From Silene latifolia (Eukaryota > Streptophyta > Magnoliopsida > Caryophyllales > Caryophyllaceae), in the NCBI RefSeq assembly GCF_048544455.1, contig NC_133526.1:12044001-12108000 (forward strand): a stretch of 64,000 bases of DNA, written 5' to 3'. Position numbers and translations under genes: made by a program. Within the stretch, counting starts at the first letter, position 1. Each line of letters opens with the position of its first letter. The notes under the pieces were generated by a model, which worked only from the letters and a program-made list of their open reading frames with translations, had not been told where the DNA came from and did not search any database. Below, piece after piece: positions 48,076 to 58,800 of this stretch.

Positions 48076-50715
48076 CCCAATCAGAAGAGGGGCCTATATG
48101 TTTTTTCAAAATTTCAGTTCGTATGAGGTCCTTGGCCATTATTTAACACAAATTAAGAATACCATCTATATTTAGTACGTTTGCTTTATACATATATATA
48201 CCAATGTACGTTTTCTTAATATTCATACTGTGTTGCCATTTGTTTCTTTACGTAAAGAAACAAATGGAACGGAGGAAGCATCTACTTTCTTGTTTTTCAA
48301 TTTTCGCTTTTTTTTTTCAAGAAAATTATTTCACCTTGGAAATTGCCCATAGACTAAAATGAACAATGTATTCGTCTTTCGTCATCCCTCCATTTCCCAC
48401 TTCAAGCATGTCCGAATCTATTCAAATAGCAAATGCTAACATTAAGTAGAGACAAAGAATCATTCACATGAATATTCAAAATTCGAAAGAACTTCTGAAT
48501 TCGAATCTAACTAAACATACCATTCCAGCCACCGGGTCTAGCGTGCTCAGCGTAAGCCTCATTCATGTCCGCTCTAGAGACCATACTATAATGTAACAAA
48601 CACGACCGTTATAGTACTAAAAAGCTCAACATTCACACAGAAAACACATTTTTTGTAACAAACGAGACCGTTAGATTTGCAAGCATTACCTATCCCAGTT
48701 GTCAACAATGTCGTCGGTCGTTCTCCAACTATTCCCTACTTGAAAACCCCAAAGAGCCGGATGCATTCCCCCCCTATCGAAAGAAATAGAAAAAAAAAAA
48801 AAAGAATCACCAGTGACACATTATTGACACATACTGTTAAGATACCATTTTTTCGACTCATCTCGTATTACCCTTCACATAGTGAAAAGAAAATTGGTCG
48901 ACGAGTATTCAACAGTGCTCTTGTCATCACAGGATACCTAACAGTTGGCTTTGATCCATCATTGTTGCAATTGTCGTACTTTAGGTAATCGATACCCTAT
49001 AGAAATTCGATCATTAGTCATCATATAACAATTCCGACTCAAAAATGGCCTATTCATGATCTGTAGTGTGAAATATATAATTTAATTTGTCATAAATGGG
49101 CAATTCCAAAGAATGATTATTAGTCACTCTTGACAAAAGGATGCAAATAATTTGTAGTGTGAACTATATAATTTAATTGTCATAAATGGGCAATTTCAAA
49201 TCATATAACAATTCCGACTCAAGAGGGATAGATACCCAAGAGGCGAATGTATTTGCATCCTTCTGTTCATTCCCCAATGACCCCGGCATTTTGCCGCTAC
49301 AAGTGTAGTACCTATCAAAGATGAAAACAATTCATTAATTCCGCATAAGAAACTACTTTATCCGATTCTTTGGAATTACCCCACGTTTTAAGATTTGTGA
49401 GGAGTATTTTAATCAAATGGGGCCAATTCTTAAGAATCGGTGGGAGTACATGATAAATTTGTGATTTGCTACAAATGTACCCTTGCTATGAACATAATCG
49501 GCAAGAGCTTTAATACCAGACGGAGAAGTTGATCGTTTGGCCATTAAATGACCCTGAAACATATCAACATAACATTTAGTTGGATTGGTTGGCAAATGAT
49601 TAAACTATCTACAGATTTGGTATTGGGAAGTGGGAAGTATCAACTAGTTCATAGATTATATACGCGTACCGTGCTATTACGCTTTAATGCAGCCCAACAA
49701 TCATCTGAGATAGCAAAGAACACACCGGTAAGGGATTAGGATACATCCGAGCAAATTGTCAGACTACAAACTAAACTTCAAAAAGTTAAGGATCATAAAA
49801 CGGATTATAAGGAAATACAGGACGTACCTATGTTAACGTACTTATAACCAAGCTTAGAGAGACCAGTAGAGACCAGTGCATCAGCTGTCAATTAATGTGG
49901 ATTCTAATCTCATCAGCACTTATTTTACTTGAATTACATTATTAAGAATAGATAGGGGTCGGAAATCTTACCGGTTTCTCTGACAATCTTTTCTGTTACA
50001 TTACACTTGAAGTGATTCCAGCTATTCCATCTGATTCAATCAATAACTAAATAGATATAATTGATGTTGTTAAGTATCAAAGTCACCTTAATTATACCTT
50101 GATTCTAAGATTGTTGATAGAAAACATTACAACAATTATCCTGAATTTTAGTTTCTTAATTAATTCTTATACACTGAGTTTATACTGGTACATTAACTGG
50201 TGTTTCGATTAATATATGGTCTTATAAAAATAAAACCCTTATGTCGATCAAACATTCAAACCCAAAGACTCCTTCCCATTAGTAAACCGAAACGCTAGAC
50301 ATTCAGCACCATAAATTACGTATATAATCTAGTAAACAACGTATATAAAAGCGAAAGTACGTTTCTAAGTTCAGATAATGTATTATAAAGCTCGAGTTCT
50401 ATACAATCAGTTGTATTATGGTTGTATAGTCTTGTTATTGTAAATTAATTGCCTTTTAAATCAAGGAAAGAGGGTTTCAGTTTCATGCACTTCGTATCAG
50501 AGTATCAGACTAGTTAGATTATATCACCATTTTTATATAAAACCGTCTCTAAGTCTTAACTCAGATTGACTCTCACACTTAAAAAAAAAAAGTGGAAATA
50601 AAAGAAGATATGGTGTTAAATATAGAACTGTTTGTTTAATTAAAAATCTTATCCATAATACTTGAAATCAAAGAGTCATGACTCCTAACCTAAAAAAAAA
50701 GTCATGACTCCTAAT

Positions 50716-50904
50716 CAGTGGCGCGTAGCTACCTTTATGAGCGAGGGGGTCTTGAGACCCCACAGTTTTTTTTAAATTTACCATATCGTATGCCAGTATA
50801 TGTACGATTGTATTTTTTTTATTACGTAAGAGCCTTTTATTTTATGGGTGGTTATTAAATTTACGTTAAGATCCCACTAATCAAATTTTCTAGTTACGCC
50901 ACTG
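50716..50904. mobile_element. hAT-type MITE (189 bp), second copy of the CAGTGGCG family
   Basis: Ends CAGTGGCGCGTAGC and TAGTTACGCCACTG with a perfect 8-bp target duplication CTCCTAAT (50708-50715 and 50905-50912). Same family as 17285-17471. Lies in intron 1 of alpha-galactosidase copy 2. Confidence 0.9.
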
Positions 50905-51325
50905 CTCCTAATACGAAAAAACAAAACAAAATAAAGAATGTATCTTCAATTTCTTATTCACGAATTCTTGTTTAAAACGGCGGTATCCGTCTTAGATAAG
51001 AAAACAATGACAGCCAAAAAAAAGAGCCAAAACGGAAATGATTTGAAAGAGAGTAGAGTTAGTTAGTTACCCCATGGGAGGAGTTTGGGCAAGGCCATTA
51101 GAAAGCAAAAATCTTCTGTATGAATCATGAGCAGCAGTAGCATTGCTGGTGTTGATGCCGTAATCAATCACTAATAACAAAAACAAACACAATAAGAATG
51201 CATATTTATAATTATTTCCCATGTTTAATTTGATATATATGCTACTAGTATAGTAGTATTCAATTTTTAAGTGACTTTTGTTATTGCTATAACATTTTGG
51301 TTCCTCACATAATCCCCCGTACTCT

Positions 51326-51335
51326 GTATTTATAG
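51326..51335 (-). promoter_or_regulatory. Probable TATA box of alpha-galactosidase copy 2
   Basis: The minus strand reads CTATAAATAC about 105 bp before the start codon at 51222, a typical plant spacing. The region is alignable with the promoter of copy 1 (about 25990-26210). Confidence 0.5.
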
Positions 51336-51545
51336 TTCCTTACCGGCTTAGCTTACCAGCTACGTCTCTTTATCATTTTTGTAGTCATCATAAGTTTCCG
51401 TATTAGGATAATGTTATATCTTCTCATCCTTAACCTCAATAAGTTTATCCATCACAAATTTGTAACGGGTTATAGAAAAACAAAAATCAAAATGCATGTA
51501 GGGTACTCCGTAACAAATAACTTATCTTTATTTACCTATATGTTA

Positions 51546-51754
51546 CTCTCTTTGTCCCGGTCATTTGTTGTCCTTTTCCATTTTGGGGTGTCTCATTCAT
51601 TTGTTGTCCTTTCTATTTTAAGAATGAACTTGATGAGTAATTTGATCATTTACACTCAATTTGTTCCACTTGTCATTTAGCTATTGGCCTTCTCTTCTTT
51701 CCTTGTTCTATGTGCCAAAAACAAAGGACAACAAATGACCGGGACAAAGGGAGT
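51546..51754. mobile_element. Stowaway MITE (209 bp)
   Basis: TA|CTCTCTTTGTCCCGGTCATT ... AATGACCGGGACAAAGGGAG|TA: inverted ends and TA target duplication (51544-51545, 51755-51756). Same family as 9034-9215. Lies upstream of the copy 2 promoter. Confidence 0.92.
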
Positions 51755-52018
51755 AATATTTAACCGATATACTCGTCACAAATAAAAATTTATACGTTAA
51801 CCTATTTACTATGTCGTTAGAAAATTAGAATTTCTTAAAAACAAAACCAAACCATACGTAAAACCAAACCATACGTAATTACTAGAAGTAATAACCAAAA
51901 GAAATCACATGAACTATTGTGTATACAAAAAAGGATGTTTAACCTAGAGAGAAAAAAAGGAAAAAGTCGTCTCTAGGGTTTGCATTAATCGTAGTTCTTT
52001 CTTGATTTCTTGATTACA

Positions 52019-53239
52019 ATGGTTAGGAAATCATCTAAATCTAATAATGCTAAGCATCCAAGCCCTAACAAGCATAAGAAATCAGCGAGTACAATTCAAT
52101 TGGAAAAGGAAAAAGTAATAGGAAAGCCAGATGTGGATGAAGCAGGGAAAACGAAGAGTGTGAATGAAATTCAAGGGCTTCCTCCATATGATATAAATGA
52201 GATACTGGTGGAGACTGAAGAGGAGAGTTCTGAACCTGAAAACGCAGGAAAGGAAACAGATGATGAGGGTGAATGGTTCCAAAGGCATGGAAAAAGAATT
52301 ATTCAAATGGTTGATGAAGAACCAGAGGAGATATTACAATTGACAGAGGATGATGTTAAAGATGAAATTACCTATTGGAATCAGGCAGTGTATGGTTTTA
52401 TTGTGGGCGCCAATCCACCATGGCAGATCCTTGAGGGGTTCCTGAAAAGAATATGGAGTAAGTACTCAATAGACAAAATTTCATTCTTACCCAATGGTGT
52501 ATTTTTGGCTAGATTTCAAACAGAAGAGATGAAACAGACAGTGTTAAACAGTGGATATTTTCTCTTTGATAATAAACCACTTATCATCAAACCTTGGCAA
52601 CCTGACATTGATTTAGAAAAGGAAGAGGTTAAATGTGTACCTGCTTGGATAAGGCTACAAGGCCTGCCTTTGAAGTTCTGGGGCAACAGCCTTCCCAAAA
52701 TTGCAAATCTGGTTGGGAAATACGTGAAGAGTGACACAGCTACACAGACAAATACTCGATTAGGGTTTGCAAGAGTAATGGTAGAGTTAAAAATTGGCCA
52801 GAAATTTCCTCACAAACTTCAGTTTCTTGATGAAAAACAAAAAATGAACCACATTTCTGTTGATTATGAATGGAAACCTAGTGTTTGCAACAAATGTAAA
52901 CATATAGGGCATGAGCAAGATAAATGCAGGAACGGTAAGAAGAGTGTGACTAAACCTGTTCAGAGGGTTTGGAGACCTGTTCAAAGACCTCTACAGGTGA
53001 CAACAGTCAGACCTGCAATTACAGAAAGTCAGCAAGATGGTGCAGTCACGCCAAATACTAGGCCTCAGCAATTAAATTCAGGGTCAATGTCCCCTATCAG
53101 AGTTTCAAGACAGGGCACTGGTGATGTTAGCAAGACTACTCAGGATTCTCCTACTTATAAAGAGGTCCTGAGTGGTCAAGGCTCCCCTAAAGATGGTATA
53201 GGTGTCCAAGGTATTGATCCTTTCAATCTTTCCCCATGA
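52019..53239 (+). CDS. LINE ORF1 protein: DUF4283 and CCHC knuckle
   Basis: About 406 residues; an RNA-binding partner of ORF2 in the LINE particle. The start is the ATG at 52019 (ACAATGG context, MVRKSSKSNN); an upstream in-frame TTG is not credible. A basic N-terminus is followed by an acidic stretch (ILVETEEESSEPEN), a DUF4283 region at about residues 115-275 (YGFIVGANPPWQILEGFL, RLQGLPLKFWGNSLPKIANL, RLGFARVMVEL), a zinc knuckle CNKCKHIGHEQDKC at about 288-301, and a basic, Pro/Gln-rich tail. The stop TGA (53237-53239) overlaps the ORF2 start, suggesting stop-start reinitiation. The frame is intact. Confidence 0.92.
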   Translation: MVRKSSKSNNAKHPSPNKHKKSASTIQLEKEKVIGKPDVDEAGKTKSVNEIQGLPPYDINEILVETEEESSEPENAGKETDDEGEWFQRHGKRIIQMVDEEPEEILQLTEDDVKDEITYWNQAVYGFIVGANPPWQILEGFLKRIWSKYSIDKISFLPNGVFLARFQTEEMKQTVLNSGYFLFDNKPLIIKPWQPDIDLEKEEVKCVPAWIRLQGLPLKFWGNSLPKIANLVGKYVKSDTATQTNTRLGFARVMVELKIGQKFPHKLQFLDEKQKMNHISVDYEWKPSVCNKCKHIGHEQDKCRNGKKSVTKPVQRVWRPVQRPLQVTTVRPAITESQQDGAVTPNTRPQQLNSGSMSPIRVSRQGTGDVSKTTQDSPTYKEVLSGQGSPKDGIGVQGIDPFNLSP

Positions 53240-56200
53240 CTAAGATAGGATTTTGGAATGTGAGAGGGTTGAATAGGGAGAACAAGCAGCAGTTTGTAAA
53301 TAATTTTTTGCATAAGAATAAAATAGGTCTTTTTGGCCTTCTGGAAACAAAGATTAAAACTGGTAGTAAGAATAAGACTATGGGTGCAATTTTCAGTGAT
53401 TGGAGTATCTCTACTAATAATGCCTATCACCACGGGGGTCGAATTTTAATCCTATGGAAGACAAGTTGGTATGAGATTCAGTTTCTGGAATACAATGCAC
53501 AGTATATTCATATGTTTGTTAGAGATAAGGTTCATAATAATAATTTTTTCTTCACTGTGGTGTATGCTTTCAATGGTATTGGTGAGAGGGAGCCTCTCTG
53601 GGAGAATTTGAGAAGAATTGCCAGGAATATGAACTCTCCTTGGGCAGTGGGAGGGGATTTTAATTGTGTGTTGAATGATGGTGAGAGGTTAGGAGGTAAG
53701 GTAAGTAGAGCTGAATCTGAACCCTTACAAGATTGCCTGGATTACTGCCATTTGATTGACAGTCAAGCAACTGGAGCTTACTTTACTTGGAATAACAAGC
53801 AGGTACCGGAGTCTAGAGTGTATAGTAGATTAGACAGGTTCTTGGTCAATCAGGATTGGACTAATCAGTTCCCAACTCATGTTGCCAAGTTCTTACCAGA
53901 AGGTACGTTTGATCACAGCCCTTGTGTGATACAAGGGGTGGACAGTGAGGGCCAACACAATAGACCATTCAAGTACTTCAATATGTGGAGCTCTTCCCCA
54001 CAGTTTCTACATATTATTTCTCAAGTGTGGGCACAAGCTGATAGGGGTACTAAAATGTTCAGGGTTGTTCAGAAATTAAAACATCTCAAACCCAGACTAA
54101 AAGAACTGAACAGGAGCCAGTTTTCCGATGTTGAAAATGCAGCAGATCAAGCCATGACTGAACTCATTCAGTTACAGAAGCAGCTCATGGATCATCCCCA
54201 GGATCTTGCTCTGATGGGCCTTGAACATGAGGCTAATCAGAAAGCTAATAGACTCCAAGCTGCAAATTATGCATATCTCAGGCAGAAAGCCAAAGCTCAT
54301 TGGATCACAGATGGAGATATCAATAGTGCTTACTTTCATGGGGTCATTAAAGCAAGGAGGCAACATAATTATATTCATGAAATTAGAGATCATAATGATA
54401 ATCTACACACAGATGCCCAAGGAATACAGAAAGCCTTCTTGGATTATTATCAACACCTGCTAGGTTCTCAAAGCCATACTGAGCAAGTTAATAATCATAT
54501 TGTGAGGAAGGGGAAAACATGCAATGCAAATCATAAACAGCAGCTGCTGGCAAGTGTCACTAAAGAGGAAATTAAAAGTATCATCTTTCACATTCCTAAT
54601 GATAAGGCACCTGGGCCTGATGGTTTTAGTAGCAAATTTTTTAAGGATTCATGGGACATTGTTGGAGATGATATCACTGAGGCCATTATGGATTTTTTTA
54701 GATCCAGTAGAATGCTCAAGCAAGTCAATACTACTCTAATAACTTTGATTCCAAAGGTGGACAGACCCTCAACTGTGTTACAATACAGGCCTATTGCCTG
54801 CTGCAACGTAATATATAAATGCATTGCTAAGATTCTTTGTAATAGGCTTGCAAAGGTGTTGCCTGACGTCATATCCCAGAACCAGGGGGGTTTTATTCAG
54901 GGAAGGAGTATCATGGAGAACATCCTTATATGTCAGGACATCATCAGACTATATTCTAGAGGTACGGCCTCCCCAAGATGCCTTTTTAAGGTAGACCTCC
55001 AAAAGGCCTATGACACTGTGGAATGAGAATTCTTACATCAAATGTTATATGCTATGAGATTTCCAAGGAAGTTCATTGAGTGGATTATGCAATGTGTGAC
55101 TACAGCATCCTATTCTTTGAATTTAAATGGAGACATGTTTGGTTTTTTCAAGGGTCAAAGGGGCCTGAGACAGGGAGACCCCCTATCTCCCCTTCTTTTC
55201 ACTATATGCATGGAGTACTTGACCAGATTACTTGATTATACTACTGCGACAATGGGGTTCCACTTTCACCCTCTCTGTAAACCCATGAGGCTCTCTCACC
55301 TCATGTTTGCAGATGACCTCCTCCTTTTTAGTAAGGGGGATGTGAACTCTATAATGATCTTACTCAGGACCTATGCTACTTTCTCTAAAGCCTCTGGATT
55401 GAGGCTAAGCAAAGGGAAATCCAGTGCTTATTTCAATGGAATGCAAGATGCGATCAAGAGAGACATCCTTCAAGTGTCGTCAGTATTGAGGGACCTCCCA
55501 TTCAAATATCTGGGAGTGCCAATCAAACCTACCAGGCTCAATGCCCATGATTGTACTCCTCTTATTGAGAAGATAATTTCTAAAATTAGGGGTTTGGGAA
55601 CAAGAAAGCTTTCTTATGCAGGGCGCCTGGTGCTCATTAAATCAGTCCTAAAAACTTATCACAACTATTGGGCTACAATGTTCATTCTCCCAAGTGGAGT
55701 GATAACTCGCATTGAGAGAATTTGCAGAAACTTCCTCTGGGATGGAGGAAGTGAGTATATTAGAACCCCTCTGGTTGCCTGGGATAAGGTTTGCAGACCC
55801 AAAACAGAAGGGGGACTGGGGCTTAAAAATGATTACTGTGGAACAAAGCGAAGATTGGGCAAATTAGTGTGGTGGATTTCTCATAAAACTGACCATCTAT
55901 GGGTAAAGTGGATCAACCACACGTATCTCAAAGGGCAAGATTGGCAAAGCTACGCCCCACAAATGACACTAGCCGATGCTTTGAAAACTTTGCCGGTTAG
56001 GAATCTCCTTAAAGACCGGACAGAACAGGGAGAAGGGGATTATTCCATCTCTACAGGTTATGAGTTCCTCAGAGAGAAATTTCAGGAGGTACAATGGTCA
56101 AGGATGGTTTGGAATAAATTGACGATACCCAAGCATAGCTTGGTAGCTTGGCTTTATCACCATAAAGCTCTAAATACTAATGCTAAGCTTAAAGATATAG

Positions 56201-56586
56201 GTATTACCTCAGACGATACCTGTTACATGTGTGGAGTAGGAGCGGAACAGCTGGACCATCTCTTCTTTTCCTGCATCTACAGTAGCAATATAGTTAGTAT
56301 TGTTGAGAATTGGTTGGGCATTAAATTACCTCGACAAAATCTGCTTGATTGGAGAATCCATTTTCAGGGATCCAGGTCTAAGGGAGATGTCGTCAATGGC
56401 GTCCTTAATGCTCTCATCTATTCCATTTGGAGGCAAAGGAACGCAAGCAGGTTTGAGATGCAGCTACTCAAACCTCAAAAAGTCGCTGATAACTTAATCA
56501 AGGAGCTCAAAGTTTGGATTGTTAATAATCAGGAGAGATCGAAGAAAAAGGGGGATGATTGGATGAGGTTATTGTGTGGGAGATGA
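53236..56586 (+). pseudogene. LINE ORF2: endonuclease and reverse transcriptase, one nonsense codon
   Basis: It begins MTKIGFWNVRGLNRENKQ. The AP-type endonuclease has LLETKIK, AVGGDFNCVLNDGER and FDHSPCVI, which carries the catalytic DH. RT follows: KAPGPDGFSSKFFKDSW, YRPIACCNVIYK, KVDLQKAYDTVE, GLRQGDPLSPLLF, catalytic FADDLLLF near 55308, and KYLGVPI. zf-RVT closes it (WNKLTIPKHSLVAWLYHH, CYMCGVGAEQLDHLFFSC). A TGA at 55024-55026 stands where the family has Trp (YDTVEW), probably TGG to TGA; the frame then stays open to 56586. The break falls within the RT core, so a full product is not expected unless the stop is read through. No RNase H domain. Confidence 0.93.
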
Positions 56587-56887
56587 TGAAGGCACGGTAG
56601 TCATCCACAAAGAAGGAGGAGGAAGACGATAGATTTGGGATTTCTTTGATTGATTTTTTTGGTTTTCTTCTAGATAAGGTTTTGTTGAAATTTGGATTTG
56701 TTGTCCGTCTTTATGTTGTAATTTGGTTTTGAGGTCCGTCTTGTATTGTTCTTGGGCTTGGGCTAGTTTCTGAATTTGTTCGATGAATGAGTTTGACTTC
56801 TCATTCGATCGGGATATGGTTCCGGTTTCTTTTGATTTAATGAAAGCTTACATTTTATCAAAAAAAAAAAATAACCAAAAGAAATCA

Positions 56888-57408
56888 AAGTCTTAAGTCA
56901 AATAGTCAAACACTAAGAGACTAGAGCACTTGAGAAAACGTCCAATTATAAAGGCCAAGTATATGCATGAAATTGACGCCACTCAGTACCCATACGCGCG
57001 CCTCACGGATTCTAATACCGGTTCGGTCTTACTTTGGTCCTTCGAGGCTTTTTTATTCTTCTTTGCCTTAACTTAGTCCGTTTTTTAGACAAATTCAAGT
57101 CATAAATTCACAACCACCTTAATTTTAATTTTAGTTCAATTTCGTTCTGGTTTATTTGATATTGATTACACCCTAAACGACTCGTAGTTTTATGGTTCGA
57201 ATGCGGATTGAGTCGGATATTTGAAAATAGTTTCAGGTTATAATAATTAATGAGAGAATTTAATAAGTTTTTATCTCGAGTCAATTAGTTTAACTTATAC
57301 CTGGTTCATATGCATTTAGGTTCGAGTATCTTTCGGATATGTAGAATTTAGTTCAATTTCGATTTAATTCGGCTTGAAACGGTTATGGGTAGTACACTTT
57401 AGATTATT
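56888..57408. other. Spacer
   Basis: No gene. 57130-57400 has weak GGTTCGA/GGTTTATTTGAT-type degenerate words. The right edge is target copy CATAT of the solo LTR. Confidence 0.5.
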
Positions 57409-57413
57409 CATAT

Positions 57414-57979
57414 TGATGGGGCATATTCTGCACCTGCTGACCGAGTCAACATATTGAGCAATGTCAAAGCTAAAAGACAGCAAGTCAACATATTAACAGC
57501 CTAACCGAACAAAGCACATCGGCTGTCACTGGGTCTCGGCTTGGCAACTAGCCGGCCGAGAGGCATATCCGCGTACTCACATCCAGTCCCCTCGGCATGG
57601 AGTCAACCAGCTCGCGGCCTGTCATGGGTCCCTCGGCCGAGGGTAAAGCGATCTTTCCACCCGCTACGCCACTTGGCCACTTGGCCACTACGTGACAAAA
57701 GGTGAAAGTCTATAAATACTCATCATCTCTCATTGAGAAACTAACTGAATAATCTGGTATAAACTCCCTTATCTCTCTACAATATACTTTGCCAAGTTAA
57801 ACATACAACTTATCCCTCTAAGTTTACTGACTTGAGCGTCGGAGTGAGTACGCTCGGTACCAAGCCGAGCTCTCAGTTTGTTCATCTTTACAGGAGAGAG
57901 TGAAAGGAAGAGACAAGCAACGACATCATTCCACAAGTTCAAGTGGTCACAATCCTGCTCCGGAATTACACCCGGAACA
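57414..57979 (-). mobile_element. Solo LTR (566 bp) of the 29.9-39.7 kb Gypsy family
   Basis: Plus-strand view TGATGGGGCATATTCTGCAC ... ACACCCGGAACA, the reverse complement of the 39145-39735 LTR. Perfect target duplication CATAT (57409-57413 and 57980-57984). It is clearly diverged from the young full-length copy, so it is an older insertion. Confidence 0.92.
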
Positions 57980-58371
57980 CATATTATTGGTTATTAGTTA
58001 GATATCAATTCAGATATTATCAATCTATTTTTAATGTTCATAGTTTATTGTATTAGATCTACTCAACAATGTCTATTAGTAAACATATCTATCAATATAT
58101 CTATCTATCTATACTATTAAAGGAAGCTTTTTTTCGAACGATTAAAGAGAGTCCAATTTTCACGAAACACCTTTGAGCGAATAAGATAATCTAATTACGG
58201 AGTATATGAATTTGGTTAGGAGATTGTAATTGAAATAACCTAATTTATCAATACGCCAGTTTGTAAATATAAATATGATGATAGTTTTAATGTTTCTCTT
58301 AAACTCAAAACACACCAAATGAATCGTAATTGCTTAAGATAAAGTGGAAGCTAATAGACCAATTCTAATAC

Positions 58372-58800
58372 GACCATCCCCAAGCAAGGTCAATTGCTTG
58401 GTCATGACCTTGCTTGGTCATGGTTAGTGACTTAATTAAGCTACTTAATTGGTGACCAAAGTTGTTAATTTGTGACCAAAGGTCAATTTGTGACCTTTGG
58501 AGGTCAATTTATGACCTTTGCTTCATTTGGTGACCTCTTCCATGACCCAATAGGTGTCATTTTCTGGTTTGTTGGACACAAAAAAAAAGGACAATGAATA
58601 TATTTATAAAATTAGAAAAAGTAAGAGAGAAGTATATAATATGATAGTGGGAATGTTGTAAAATGGATAATGATTGGGTTGATGACCTAGGTCGCGACCT
58701 TCTACTTGGGAGGATGAAAATTGGTCAAGGTTAATAAGGTGGAATTAAGAGTAAAATCGGTTCGTGACCTAGTTAGCGTGACCTTTGCTTGGGGATGGTC
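58372..58800. mobile_element. MITE (429 bp) with GACCATCCCCAAGCAAGGTCA ends
   Basis: CGACCATCCCCAAGCAAGG at the left is matched by CCTTTGCTTGGGGATGGTC at the right. Between them, the left third repeats GGTCA(A/T)TT(T/G)(A/G)TGACC words, giving many local hairpins. No clear target duplication, so the superfamily is not assigned. Confidence 0.75.

Larger units (their letters stand above)
46877..51222 (-). pseudogene. Alpha-galactosidase (GH27) copy 2, decayed
   Basis: Fourteen exons on the minus strand: 51222-51071, 50030-49972, 49884-49828, 49704-49670, 49553-49480, 49313-49236, 48996-48872, 48773-48690, 48587-48521, 48417-48335, 48093-47966, 47566-47517, 47228-47088 and 46969-46877. They encode a signal peptide, [85 protein letters not shown] (nucleophile Asp), NSWRTTDDI (probable acid/base Asp), [60 protein letters not shown] and KMYILKPIA-stop. 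Splice sites are conserved. Two lesions: exon 5 lacks 31 bp that copy 1 has (LKIGIYSDA, part of the substrate pocket), and exon 11 has a 37-bp tandem duplication giving TGA soon after. It is better kept than copy 1 but unlikely to make a full enzyme. Confidence 0.9.
51908..56870 (+). mobile_element. Full-length L1-type LINE (4.96 kb)
   Basis: Perfect 17-bp target duplication ATAACCAAAAGAAATCA (51891-51907 and 56871-56887), about 110-bp 5' leader, two ORFs, a 3' UTR of about 280 bp and a short poly(A) at 56861-56870. ORF1 and ORF2 overlap by ATGA. Apart from one in-frame stop in ORF2 it looks whole. The identical target copies and open frames suggest recent insertion. It has no RNase H, so it is a different subfamily from the LINE at 26958. 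Confidence 0.95.
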
